A stretch of DNA of 64,000 bases from Chitinispirillales bacterium (GTDB lineage: Bacteria; Fibrobacterota; Chitinivibrionia; Chitinivibrionales; Chitinispirillaceae): assembly GCA_031254105.1 (NCBI GenBank), contig JAIRVB010000024.1, positions 62,001 through 126,000 of the forward strand, written 5' to 3'. Each line of letters begins with the position of its first letter. Positions within the stretch are counted from its first letter, which is position 1. The notes under the pieces are model-generated. The model was not told the origin of the DNA and searched no databases. It was given only the letters and a program-made list of their open reading frames with translations. Of the stretch, positions 52,307 to 61,036 are shown in pieces. The position numbers and the translations under genes were made by a program.

Positions 52307-52750
52307 ATGGTAAATAGCGAATCAATCACATCGCCTGTTTTTAACAAAATCGCGCATGTATGCTTATACGTAAAAGACCTTAAACGGTCGGTTGATTATT
52401 ACACTAAGCTTGGTTTCGTAAAGCGTTTTACATTTCATAAAAAGGGTAATCTCTACGGCGCGTATCTGGAATTTGGTCAGGGTAATTTTATTGAGCTTTT
52501 CGAGGATACCTCAATTGACTTGAGCGTTCCGGCAGGCCGCCTGGCTCATTTTTGTTTAGAGACACCGGATATAGATGCTTGTTTGGACGCGCTTACTAAA
52601 AGAGGAGTAGCATTTACCCCTAAAAAATTCGGATGCGACTCAACGTATCAGATTTGGCTTAAGGATCCCGATGGCAATAATTTTGAAATCCACCAGTATA
52701 CGGAAAAAAGTTTGCAGCTTATTGGAGGGGATGTGGAAGCGGACTGGTGA
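52307..52750 (+). CDS. VOC/glyoxalase-superfamily protein
   Basis: A 147-aa protein with two beta-alpha-beta-beta-beta modules of the vicinal-oxygen-chelate fold. KIAHVCLYVKDLKRSVDYYT starts module 1 (metal-ligand His in IAHVCLYV), YLEFGQGNFIELFE ends it with the Glu ligand, RLAHFCLET starts module 2, and IWLKDPDGNNFEIHQY ends it with a second Glu. The His/Glu/His/Glu set suggests a metal-dependent lyase or dioxygenase, but the substrate is not identifiable. AGGAGG lies ten bases before ATG 52307; an upstream TTG is too close to that site. Confidence 0.85.
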   Translation: MVNSESITSPVFNKIAHVCLYVKDLKRSVDYYTKLGFVKRFTFHKKGNLYGAYLEFGQGNFIELFEDTSIDLSVPAGRLAHFCLETPDIDACLDALTKRGVAFTPKKFGCDSTYQIWLKDPDGNNFEIHQYTEKSLQLIGGDVEADW

Positions 52751-52791
52751 GGCAATATAAATAAAACATGATGTGGATCTCTTCCGTGTAA

Positions 52792-52810
52792 GGGCGGCAG
52801 TTTGCCGCCC
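52792..52810. repeat. REP-like GC palindrome
   Basis: GGGCGGCA-gtt-TGCCGCCC preceded by gtgtaa, the same class as 43574 and 2711-2737. It lies between the convergent VOC and outer-membrane genes. Confidence 0.6.
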
Positions 52811-52924
52811 GCATAACCACGCGCATCTGCCAAATCCTATATATAATGTGTCAACAGAGCCGTCCATACCGCCGCATAATCATGTGCTTCTGTCATGTTT
52901 TTGTAACACATAAGCCGTTGCCTT

Positions 52925-54097
52925 TTAAAACCTGTACTTCGCTTCAACCGCTGAGATAAAAACGTCGTTTTCTATTGATGGTTTAAACGCAAATTCTACT
53001 TTATCGCCTATGCCGCCATAAAAACTTAAGAGCGGTTCTGGGATTTTCAGGCTGAAAGATTGCTCCGGCTTTTCAGGGTGATTTTTATGTTCATAGTTGA
53101 TTTGCGGGTTGATCGATAGCATACCGCGTATGTTTCTGAAAATACGGATGTCAAAAATGAGCGGAGCGCTCAGGGTTGCGCTGATAACCCTGCCATTATT
53201 TGTCATACTGCGCATGTGGCGGAAGTATTCGAAACGGTCCGCATCCGCGCCGGTTTCCGAGATAAATGAAGCGCCCGCTTTTGCCTTAACGCCGTAGAAG
53301 AGCCGGTGCTTATGGTATTGCGCCACTTTACCGCCGCTAAAGAGCAGATTAAAATGAACTGTGTCATTTATCAGTTCTCCGTAGAAGTCGTCGGTACGGT
53401 CAAAAGAGTTGCTTATGTGAAGTTCAAGCGCGCGGTTGTCTTTATCAAGCAGACCCACGAAAAAGCCATCTCTGTAATAATCGTTGCTGTATAAAGATAT
53501 GTTATGGGATTGAGAACTGATGCCGGTTCTTATATGAAAATTGGTATTTAGTCTTATTAGTGATATGATGTTTAAGAAAACAGTGTCTCTATCATTCATA
53601 GATATCAGGCTTCCGTTGTCGTAATCTTCTTCGCGGCTCTCTTTTTTTGTATTATAGGTTAAAGAGATCCCTCGGAAAATATTGCTTCGAAAGGGGGTAA
53701 ACCAGGCTGCGCCTGAGAAAGAGAAAATATTTTCGCTGGTGTAGATACCGTACTCATAACCGCTTAATGTTTCCCAGTAAGATTTATTGTTAATCTGAAC
53801 ATTCCCAAGCCACACACCGGCGGTTGCAGGGCCGTTAGGCCACTCACCCCAACCGTAAACGGCCGCAAAGCTTTCACCAGCCGCGTTTGGGAGCAGTCCG
53901 GCGGAGACGCTGTAGTTTTCCGGATTCCTCAGCCCCGGGTAATTTACTTTCGTACTTACCAGCTCTTTGTAAATTTGCGGAAAGAGAATTCCGTGGAAAT
54001 GATCGTCCTGTATTCCGAAATTATCAACTTGCGCAAGCAGCAGTTGAGGCAGGTGGCAGATAAACGCCAGAGCTGTCATCCATTTTATTTGCCGCAT
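52925..54097 (-). CDS. Predicted outer-membrane beta-barrel protein
   Basis: A 390-aa protein with a signal peptide (WMTALAFICHLPQLLLAQ). The mature part alternates short polar turns with amphipathic strands (for example FHIRTGISSQSHNISLYS and KVEFAFKPSIENDVF), and it ends in YRF, a terminal aromatic residue of the kind recognised by BamA. This argues for a monomeric outer-membrane barrel of perhaps 14-18 strands. I do not recognise a family. The ATG at 54097 is preferred because AAAGG lies eight bases upstream; the ATG at 54124 would add nine residues. It is convergent with the VOC gene and upstream of cca. Confidence 0.72.
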   Translation of the reverse strand: MRQIKWMTALAFICHLPQLLLAQVDNFGIQDDHFHGILFPQIYKELVSTKVNYPGLRNPENYSVSAGLLPNAAGESFAAVYGWGEWPNGPATAGVWLGNVQINNKSYWETLSGYEYGIYTSENIFSFSGAAWFTPFRSNIFRGISLTYNTKKESREEDYDNGSLISMNDRDTVFLNIISLIRLNTNFHIRTGISSQSHNISLYSNDYYRDGFFVGLLDKDNRALELHISNSFDRTDDFYGELINDTVHFNLLFSGGKVAQYHKHRLFYGVKAKAGASFISETGADADRFEYFRHMRSMTNNGRVISATLSAPLIFDIRIFRNIRGMLSINPQINYEHKNHPEKPEQSFSLKIPEPLLSFYGGIGDKVEFAFKPSIENDVFISAVEAKYRF

Positions 54098-54246
54098 TAG
54101 GCGTACCTTTCCACTTTTTGACAATGGTTATTGTTTCACCGAAACAAACAAGCTGCTGCGCGTAATTCATCAATTTTCCAAAAGATGAGGAAGGTGATTA
54201 CGTTACAACACTGCCGACTTATAATATAAATCAATCCAACGGCTGT

Positions 54247-55578
54247 TCACTGGTCACAGCCGATTATTAGCTTTTTCGCTTCCTCTACAGCCTCTTCCCG
54301 CGTAGTTATTTTATCCTCAAGCTGCAGATCATAAACATCATTTAAAATTTTGCCGAATACCGGTCCTGGTTTGAGTCCAAGCTCTATAAGGTCTTTGCCG
54401 GAGATCAGCGCCTTAGGTTTTATTTCATCAACTTTCAACTCTCCAAGCCGAGCTTTCAGGAAATAGTAGTTTTCAAGATCGCCGTGACTTGCCAGGCAAT
54501 CCGCATAGTGTAATTCTAATTCGTCAAGAATGGTTGGGCGTGAGAGAAATTTTTTAAGCGTGGAGAGGCGCATTTTGCTTACGTTCATAAAGTTCATATG
54601 ATTATCCACCATACCGCTTACAGCGTCTGTGAGCGCGTTTGGCGCTTTGAGGCGTTTGAGGATTATTTCCGCCATTTGCGCTCCCGCTCTGTGGTGATTG
54701 TTAAAGCGGATCCGGTCGCTTACGGTCATTGTGGGAGGTTTTCCTATGTCGTGCAGAAGCGCAGCCCAGGCAAGCGCGGGCGATGGTTTTGCGGGTAACA
54801 GACTTAAAGCTTTTACAGTGTGGGTAAACACATCTCCTTCCGGGTGGAACTGGGGGGGCTGTTCTATGCCGCGCAGATTCTCAACCTCAGGTAAAATTTG
54901 CGCAAGCAGCCCGGATTCGTGTAAAAGTTCAATGCTGAGTCCCGGATTTTTCTGAATCAGCATTTTACTCATTTCAGTAAAGATCCGCTCAACAGAGATC
55001 TCTTTAATGTGAGTATTATTATTTTTGACCGCGCTGAATGTCTGTTCTTCTATCTCATATCCAAAACGGGCCGCAAAACGGATTGCCCTCAGCATCCGCA
55101 GATAATCTTCGCTGAATCTTTGATTGGGGTCGCCAATAGCCCGAATAACTTTTTCTCTTATGTCGCGTTGACCTTCGGTATAGTCGATTATCTCTTCTGT
55201 GAAAGGGTTGTAGAACATGCCATTAATTGTAAAGTCTCTGCGCAGAGCGTCATTTTTCGCGTCAGTAAAAACTACCTGTTCCGGATGGCGTCCATCCTTT
55301 ATCCCTATATCGGAGCGGAAGGTCGCAACTTCAAAAGGGATTCCGCTCTCTACTACAATCATCACCCCGAACTGTTCGCCTACTCCGATAGTCTGGCCGA
55401 AAATCTGCCGGATAGCCTCAGGCGTTGCGTTTGTTGCGATATCTATGTCGCTTTTTTGAGAAGAGTTCATGACAAAATCTCTAACCCATCCGCCTGCGAA
55501 AAACGCTTCGAAGCCGCGGCTGATTAAAGTTTTTACGATATGTACGGCAGCGGTAAGCTGAGTTTGTGGATCATGCAT
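54247..55578 (-). CDS. cca: tRNA nucleotidyltransferase/poly(A) polymerase-family protein with HD domain
   Basis: A 443-aa class II CCA-adding-type enzyme. The head has FAGGWVRDFVM, the catalytic DxD in KSDIDIAT, TFRSD and RRDFTINGMFYN, which discriminate CCA/PAP family members. The neck has EDYLRMLRAIRFAARFGYE. A C-terminal HD phosphohydrolase domain is present (WAALLHDIGKPPT and HHRAGAQMAEIIL). Three of the four tRNAs here lack an encoded CCA, so a CCA-adding enzyme is needed. It cannot be told by eye whether this protein adds CCA, CC or A alone. No ribosome-binding site precedes the ATG at 55578. Confidence 0.92.
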   Translation of the reverse strand: MHDPQTQLTAAVHIVKTLISRGFEAFFAGGWVRDFVMNSSQKSDIDIATNATPEAIRQIFGQTIGVGEQFGVMIVVESGIPFEVATFRSDIGIKDGRHPEQVVFTDAKNDALRRDFTINGMFYNPFTEEIIDYTEGQRDIREKVIRAIGDPNQRFSEDYLRMLRAIRFAARFGYEIEEQTFSAVKNNNTHIKEISVERIFTEMSKMLIQKNPGLSIELLHESGLLAQILPEVENLRGIEQPPQFHPEGDVFTHTVKALSLLPAKPSPALAWAALLHDIGKPPTMTVSDRIRFNNHHRAGAQMAEIILKRLKAPNALTDAVSGMVDNHMNFMNVSKMRLSTLKKFLSRPTILDELELHYADCLASHGDLENYYFLKARLGELKVDEIKPKALISGKDLIELGLKPGPVFGKILNDVYDLQLEDKITTREEAVEEAKKLIIGCDQ

Positions 55579-55609
55579 AACAGGAGAAAATAAGTGATGA
55601 GGAGGTTAT

Positions 55610-55741
55610 ATGCGCAAAAAGTTGTTACTGCGTTTCAAATATCTCAGCAGGCAATCAAAAAAGAGCGCCAGAATATTGACACCGTTCTTGGAAAAAACCA
55701 TCTTTATATGTTATAGTCACAAAGTCTCTTTAACAGAATAA
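55610..55741 (+). CDS. Possible 43-aa basic peptide
   Basis: GAGGAGG sits four bases before ATG 55610, one of the best ribosome-binding sites in the window, and opens a 43-codon frame (MRKKLLLRFKYLSRQSKKSA ...) ending at 55741. It is strongly basic. It lies divergently next to cca and 61 bases upstream of the lipoprotein gene. There is no family match I can name, so it may be a leader peptide, a small protein or chance. Confidence 0.35.
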   Translation: MRKKLLLRFKYLSRQSKKSARILTPFLEKTIFICYSHKVSLTE

Positions 55742-55802
55742 CCGTTTCAATTCAAAATAAAACCGCGCTCATGGGCGCGAAAATTAACTTAAGGAGGGGT
55801 TC

Positions 55803-56855
55803 ATGAAGTCCATCGTGCGGTTACTAGTGGGTGCCAGTGTTTTAATGTTTATTGTTTCCTGCGCCGGGGGTGATGAGGCTGCGGGGGATAAAGCGTACAA
55901 CATGTCCAAGAAAGCTACCGGCAACGCCCGCCGTACTCAGCTCAAGACAGCCTATATTAATTATGATAAAGCTGTTAAGGCTAATCCCGCTAAAGCGTCA
56001 AAGAAGCTGCGCGACCGTTTTCTTGAGATGGCCATAGTCCGCGTCAAAATGGTTTTGGAGGAGGGAAATGCCAATATGGGAGCCATTCCTCTTCTTATGG
56101 ATGATATCGAAGCGCAATTTGCCCCTGAGTATGTAAACGACATAGCGCCGGAGTGGCGTAATCAGTACGCCGCGTTTGTCGCTCAGCTTGGCGACTCAAG
56201 CGCAGCCAAAGATAAATTTATTAATGCTTTGGCCTACTATGACAGGGCGATAGAAAAGGCCGCGGACGCTTCTCCGTTCAGAGAAAAACGCGCCGCGGTA
56301 GTAAGGAACGTCGCTCAGGAGAATTTTGAGATTGCTCAGATGGAATTTGAAATGGCTGCAAAGAATAAAAAAGAGATGGATGTGGAAGGGTTAATAAGGG
56401 CTGAGTACTACGCTCATGTGGCTCTTTACTTTGATTCTACTTTCGCTCCCGCCACAAAGCTTCTTAGCGGCATTCGTAAAGAGAATATCGGTTCGTATAC
56501 CGCTTATCCGATGGTTATTACCGATTATACCGATACTGTAATGTTCAGAAGAATAAACAAGCTTGACATTCTGCTTGCCATCCCCGCTGTTCTTACGAGA
56601 GGCGGCGCCACAACCGCGGAGATCCACATGCACAACAACTCTTATAACGCGCTGCGTATGCGCTCCGATGACTTCGCTATAGTTGATGTCAACGGAAGAG
56701 AGTACAAGGCCAACGCTTCACAGAAGATGGAGCCGGAGTTTTTAGATCAGGAGAGAGAGGGCAAGTTTACGCTGCGTTTTCCTGCGCCAGCCGCCGCTAT
56801 ACAGAAGGTTATTTACAGAAACGGGCCGCATTATACTGAAAAGAACTTTATGTAA
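55803..56855 (+). CDS. Predicted lipoprotein of unknown function
   Basis: A 350-aa protein with a signal peptide and lipobox MFIVSC (Cys ~20), so it is anchored in the envelope. Residues ~30-230 are helical with TPR-like spacing (KTAYINYDKAVKANPAKASK, KDKFINALAYYDRAIEKA, RAEYYAHVALYFDSTFAPAT). The C-terminal ~110 residues are beta-rich (NKLDILLAIPAVLTRGGATT, FAIVDVNGREYKA, FTLRFPAPAAAIQKVIYR), resembling a small immunoglobulin-like or DUF4352-type beta-sandwich. AAGGAGGGG lies a few bases before the ATG. A strong terminator follows. No family recognised. Confidence 0.78.
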   Translation: MKSIVRLLVGASVLMFIVSCAGGDEAAGDKAYNMSKKATGNARRTQLKTAYINYDKAVKANPAKASKKLRDRFLEMAIVRVKMVLEEGNANMGAIPLLMDDIEAQFAPEYVNDIAPEWRNQYAAFVAQLGDSSAAKDKFINALAYYDRAIEKAADASPFREKRAAVVRNVAQENFEIAQMEFEMAAKNKKEMDVEGLIRAEYYAHVALYFDSTFAPATKLLSGIRKENIGSYTAYPMVITDYTDTVMFRRINKLDILLAIPAVLTRGGATTAEIHMHNNSYNALRMRSDDFAIVDVNGREYKANASQKMEPEFLDQEREGKFTLRFPAPAAAIQKVIYRNGPHYTEKNFM

Positions 56856-56883
56856 TTTTCGTAAATCTGTGTAATACGTGTAG

Positions 56884-56912
56884 GGGACGGCCAATAGAGC
56901 CGTCCCTTTTTT
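56884..56912 (+). terminator. Terminator of the lipoprotein gene
   Basis: GGGACGGC pairs with GCCGTCCC around a 7-nt loop, followed by six T. Confidence 0.9.
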
Positions 56913-57047
56913 ATATGTGATTTTTCCCCACGGTGTCCCCGCTATTATATATATTAGTACGTTTCCAACAGGATTGAGCAGTTCGTAGGATGTTATTTCC
57001 TGTACAAATTATTCATTACTGAATTGTTGATTGTTAATTAATCCGCC

Positions 57048-57710
57048 ATGATTATCGCGATTGACGGGCCTGCGGGTTCGGGGAAAAGTTCGACGGCGAG
57101 GGCAGTTGCGGCGAGGCTTGGGATAGCGTATCTTGATACCGGAGCTATGTACCGCGCTATTACGCTTAAGGCGGTGCGTCTGGGGATTGCGTTTACGGAT
57201 GATTCGGCGCTTGAAAAAGTTATGACGCAAACGTCTATTGAGTTTGAAGGAGCGGCTCCGGATACGCGCATTATTATGGATGGTGAAGATGTGAGTGCGG
57301 CGGTGCGTACAGATGAGGTGACGCGTAATGTGTCAGATTACTGCGCCCGCGATGTGGTACGTAAATCGCTTGTTTCACAGCAGCGTCTTGCGGCTTCAAA
57401 GGGTTCTCTTGTCTGCGAAGGCAGAGACATGAGCACAGTGGTTTTTCCCAACGCTGAAATTAAAATTTACATGTCGGCTTCCGTTAATGAACGGGCCCGC
57501 AGAAGGCAGAAGGATTTTGCCGCGATGGGCGTAAACAAGTCGGTTGAGGAACTTGAACAGGAGATTGAGGCGCGTGACGCTAAAGACTCTTCCAGAGCGA
57601 ACAGCCCTCTTAGAAAAGCGGAAGACGCTGTTGAAATGGATACTACGGGAATGACGCTTGAAGATCAGATTACGTTTATTGTTGAGAAAGCAAAGCCGTA
57701 CCTTTCTTGA
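57048..57710 (+). CDS. cmk: Cytidylate kinase
   Basis: A 220-aa nucleoside-monophosphate kinase that phosphorylates CMP and dCMP. The P-loop is AIDGPAGSGKSSTA (~4-17). YLDTGAMYRAITLKA, VSDYCARDVVRKSLVSQQR and CEGRDMSTVVFPNAEIK are family motifs, and the lid contains RARRRQKDF and SSRANSPLRKAEDAVEMDTT. Length is normal. The start has no clear ribosome-binding site (attaatccgccATG). It lies upstream of rpsA, a very common cmk-rpsA order, but here separated by a 310-base gap full of palindromes. Confidence 0.96.
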   Translation: MIIAIDGPAGSGKSSTARAVAARLGIAYLDTGAMYRAITLKAVRLGIAFTDDSALEKVMTQTSIEFEGAAPDTRIIMDGEDVSAAVRTDEVTRNVSDYCARDVVRKSLVSQQRLAASKGSLVCEGRDMSTVVFPNAEIKIYMSASVNERARRRQKDFAAMGVNKSVEELEQEIEARDAKDSSRANSPLRKAEDAVEMDTTGMTLEDQITFIVEKAKPYLS

Positions 57711-58021
57711 AATGTAGAATGTATAATGTAGAATGTACAAATATAAGAAAGTATCAATGATTTAAGTCGCGTAACGATTGTTAATCGTTCTGCACAATGC
57801 GGCACAATGTAGGGAACGATTATTAATCGTTCCGCAATTAGTACGAAAAGATAGACGCGAAAGCGTTCTAACTATAAAAAACGCAGACGTTTTACTGAAA
57901 AATCCGCATAGTTTTCCCTGAGGTATGCTGCGGGGAGAACGCGAAGCGGCCTAACCAGAAAAAACGCGCAGCGTCCTAACCAAAAAACCTTAACCAATTT
58001 TTCGGGGAGTCATAGAACAGT
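57711..58021. other. Repeat-rich gap upstream of rpsA
   Basis: It contains a run of 7-nt words (gtagaatgtataatgtagaa, 57714-57733), two REP-like palindromes (57773-57789 and 57813-57832), and a repeated gcgtcctaaccaaaaa/gcggcctaaccagaaaa pair (57940-57990). No gene is present. The rpsA promoter and leader must lie here. Confidence 0.6.
57773..57832. repeat. Tandem REP-like palindromes (AACGATT type)
   Basis: AACGATT-gtt-AATCGTT, then GGAACGAT-tatta-ATCGTTCC about 24 bases later, both preceded or followed by gcggcacaatg-like words. They match 9569-9589. Confidence 0.65.
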
Positions 58022-59809
58022 ATGACGAGTGAACAGAAACCTCTTAAGGGTGTGGATGCCTCAGGCAACGCGGTTGATCTTGCGGATTTTGAAGAGAGTT
58101 ATTACAAGCCGGGGCAGGTGGAGGATATTCTCCAGGCTTACGATAAGTCCCTTGAGGGTATTGAGGAAGGTCAGGTGGTGAGCGGCAAGATTTTGCGCAT
58201 CACAGACAAGGAAGTTATTGTTGATGTCAATTTTAAGTCTGAAGGCATCATTCCGCTCTCTGAGTTTAAGAATGTACAGGACTTTAAGCCCGGTGACCAG
58301 ATAGATGTGTTTTTGGAGCAGGTTGAGGACAGCGAGGGGCAAATTATTCTCTCCAAGTCACGCGCTGATTTTCTCAAGGTCTGGGATAAGATATATGAAG
58401 TTTACGAGAGTCAGGAGACTGTTGAGGGCCGTCTTGTGCGCCGTATCAAAGGCGGAGTTGTGGTTGACCTCTTTGGGGTTGACGCGTTTCTGCCCGGTTC
58501 TCAGATTGACTTGAGACAGATTCCCGATATGGATGCTATTATCGGTCAGTCTTTCAGGTTCCGCGTTATAAAAGTAAACAAGGCGCGCCGCAACATTGTT
58601 GTTTCCCGCAGGGTTATACTTGAGGAAGACCGCAGCGCGATGCGTGACAAGATTCTTGTTGAGCTTGAGAAGGGTCAGGTTAGAGAAGGTACTGTTAAGA
58701 ATATTACTGACTTTGGCGCGTTTATTGATCTTGGCGGTGTCGATGGTTTGCTTCACATTACAGATATGTCATGGGGACGTGTTAACCATCCTTCCGAGAT
58801 CGTTGTTCTCGGCGATAAGCTCAAAGTTAAGGTTCTTGATTTTAACGAAAATAAGGAGCGTATCTCCCTTGGCCTCAAGCAGCTCTCCGAGCATCCCTGG
58901 AAAGGTATTGAGGAGAAGTTCCCAGAAGGCTCAAAGGTGCGCGGAAAGATCGTTTCAATTACTGATTACGGCGCGTTTATGGAGCTTGAAAAAGGTATCG
59001 AGGGTCTTATTCATATCTCTGAAATGTCCTGGACTCAGCATATCAAGCATCCTTCCAAAATCGTTGGTATCGGCGATATTGTGGAAGCGGTTGTGCTCAA
59101 GATTGACAAGGACAGTCAGAAGATCTCTCTTGGATTCAAGCAGCTTGAACCGGATCCGTGGGAAAATGTCGCGGCGGAGTTCCCGGTGGGAACAATCGTT
59201 AAGGGCAAGGTTCGCAACATCGCCGCTTTCGGCGCGTTTGTTGAGCTTAAAGAGGGTGTTGACGGGCTCATACATATTTCCGATATGTCATGGACAAAGA
59301 AGATTAACCATCCCGGTGAGCTTCTCAAGAAGAACGATGTTGTAGAAGTTAAGGTGCTTGACATCGATCAGGAAAAACGCCGTATCTCTCTTGGCATCAA
59401 GCAGCTAACTGACGACCCGTGGGACGGGCTTGCCAAAGAATTTACAGTTGGAACAGAATTCGCCGAATGTGAAGTAGCGCGTATTCTTGACCGCGGTCTT
59501 GTGATCAACCTGAATAACGACATCGAGGGTTTCATACCTCTTAACCAGCTTGGCGAAGAGGTCAACCACCCTTCGCGCATCTACAAAGCCGGCGACAAGG
59601 TTCCCGCGACTGTAGTAGAGTTTGACCTGGAAGGCCGCAAGATCGTTCTCAGCATAAGCGAGTACTTTAAGGATAAGGACCAATCGCTTTGGGACGCTCA
59701 CAGGGCCGCTTTTCCGGTAAAACCCGCTTCTGAGGTGAAGATACCTAAGAAGAAGGAAAAGGAAGAGGGCGGTGAAGCAAGCGAGGAGGAAGCTGGTTCG
59801 GAAGAGTAA
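58022..59809 (+). CDS. rpsA: 30S ribosomal protein S1
   Basis: A 595-aa S1 protein with six S1/OB-fold repeats (starting near residues 48, 132, 218, 303, 390 and 476). The last four are highly alike, each with a GTV-x-NITDFGAFIDL-like strand and a GLIHISEMSW motif followed by (I/V)NHPS. It binds the 5' leaders of mRNAs and helps load structured or weakly Shine-Dalgarno messages onto the 30S subunit. The C-terminal tail is Lys/Glu-rich and strongly acidic (EEGGEASEEEAGSEE). GGGGAG lies about 12 bases before the ATG. A strong terminator follows. Confidence 0.97.
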   Translation: MTSEQKPLKGVDASGNAVDLADFEESYYKPGQVEDILQAYDKSLEGIEEGQVVSGKILRITDKEVIVDVNFKSEGIIPLSEFKNVQDFKPGDQIDVFLEQVEDSEGQIILSKSRADFLKVWDKIYEVYESQETVEGRLVRRIKGGVVVDLFGVDAFLPGSQIDLRQIPDMDAIIGQSFRFRVIKVNKARRNIVVSRRVILEEDRSAMRDKILVELEKGQVREGTVKNITDFGAFIDLGGVDGLLHITDMSWGRVNHPSEIVVLGDKLKVKVLDFNENKERISLGLKQLSEHPWKGIEEKFPEGSKVRGKIVSITDYGAFMELEKGIEGLIHISEMSWTQHIKHPSKIVGIGDIVEAVVLKIDKDSQKISLGFKQLEPDPWENVAAEFPVGTIVKGKVRNIAAFGAFVELKEGVDGLIHISDMSWTKKINHPGELLKKNDVVEVKVLDIDQEKRRISLGIKQLTDDPWDGLAKEFTVGTEFAECEVARILDRGLVINLNNDIEGFIPLNQLGEEVNHPSRIYKAGDKVPATVVEFDLEGRKIVLSISEYFKDKDQSLWDAHRAAFPVKPASEVKIPKKKEKEEGGEASEEEAGSEE

Positions 59810-59846
59810 CTGTGCATAGAAGAAGGGCGCAGGTAAAATGATTGAT

Positions 59847-59883
59847 AAGGGCGGTTTCGCAAGGTTCGAAGCCGCCTTTTTTT
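59847..59883 (+). terminator. Terminator of rpsA
   Basis: AAGGGCGG-TTTCG and CGAAG-CCGCCTT pair with small bulges around caaggtt, followed by a T run. Confidence 0.8.
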
Positions 59884-59988
59884 GTGGAATATAATGGGGG
59901 CGCCCGTACAAGGAGCTGATTGTCTTAATTCATAGGCTTCAATATATTATATTTTTCAATAAGAAGTAAGTGTTTGAAAGGAGACGGT

Positions 59989-60546
59989 ATGCCATTACCG
60001 CAAAGGGAAGAACGTTATACTTATGCGGATTATCTCACATGGGATGATGGTAAGCGTTGGGAGCTTATAGGGGGTGTAGCGTACTCAATGGCCTCTGCGT
60101 CTGCGCCTTCTCACCAAAGAGTAAGCCGCGAACTCTCATGGCAGCTTAACACATATTTAAAAGGGAAACCCTGTGAGCTCTTTTACGCGCCATTTGATGT
60201 GCGCCTTAATGCTGACGATGAGGATGATACAGTTGTACAGCCAGATTTGACAGTAATATGCGACAGATCAAAAATAGATGACAAGGGGTACAAAGGCGCT
60301 CCGGATTTTATCATTGAAATTATCTCCCCTTCCAGTACAAGGCATGACCGCTGGGTAAAAAATAATCTTTACAAAAGTGTCGGGGTGCGGGAATACTGGA
60401 TTATTGACCCGGATGCAAAAACATTAGATGTTAATCTTCTCACCAATGGTGAATACGTAAAAAGAGCCTATGGCGACACCGATACCGTGGAGGTCAGCGT
60501 ATTACCCGGATGTGTGGTTGATTTAAAAGATGTGTTTGCGCTTTAG
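59989..60546 (+). CDS. Uma2-family PD-(D/E)XK protein
   Basis: A 185-aa protein of the Uma2 (DUF820) restriction-endonuclease-like family. TYADYLTWDDGKRWELIGG at the N-terminus, VVQPDLTVIC (the Asp of the core), GAPDFIIEIISPSSTRHDRW (the E-x-x form of ExK), and KSVGVREYWIIDPDAKTL are the standard order. Uma2 proteins are abundant and often multi-copy, especially in cyanobacteria; their biological role is not established. AAAGGAG lies seven bases before ATG 59989 (TTG 59974 is an alternative). It stands alone between rpsA and the sensor. Confidence 0.92.
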   Translation: MPLPQREERYTYADYLTWDDGKRWELIGGVAYSMASASAPSHQRVSRELSWQLNTYLKGKPCELFYAPFDVRLNADDEDDTVVQPDLTVICDRSKIDDKGYKGAPDFIIEIISPSSTRHDRWVKNNLYKSVGVREYWIIDPDAKTLDVNLLTNGEYVKRAYGDTDTVEVSVLPGCVVDLKDVFAL

Positions 60547-61036
60547 TTCGCACTTTTGACTCATTTATTCTGCTTTGCCAACTTGCCGCGTTCCGTATAT
60601 AACAGGTGGTTTGCGTTTTTGTGAGTTTTTTAAATAATGAAATTGTCTAATGCTTTTTTTCTCATTATGTTTTCCTGTTTTGCTTTATACGCGTTGCGTC
60701 AAATAAATATCTTACATTACATTGCAGTTCATATACTATATTAAATATACGCAGGCGGGAATATGCAGGCAGCTTGCGGCGATTATATTGTATCTTCTTT
60801 GACTTGAGTAGTATTATGTTTGTGGTATATTTCGAAAAATCAGACCTTGTCTGGCAATTGACAGGTGCGTTTGCGCTTCGAGTTACCATATTGATCAATT
60901 GGTTTAAACTATTTGCAGCGCCCTCTCACGAGTCAATATATTATCTGCCTCCATTGTCGTAGTTCGTGTAAAATCAATATATTATAAAGGTAGCCACTGG
61001 TATTTGCAATTATGTCTGTATTTGTTCATCAAAAAA
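60547..61036. other. Gene-free stretch upstream of the sensor gene
   Basis: About 490 AT-rich bases hold no convincing gene on either strand. The sensor frame is open back to the TAA at 60905, but the translation there does not resemble a PAS domain, suggesting that sequence was lost here. Confidence 0.45.
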
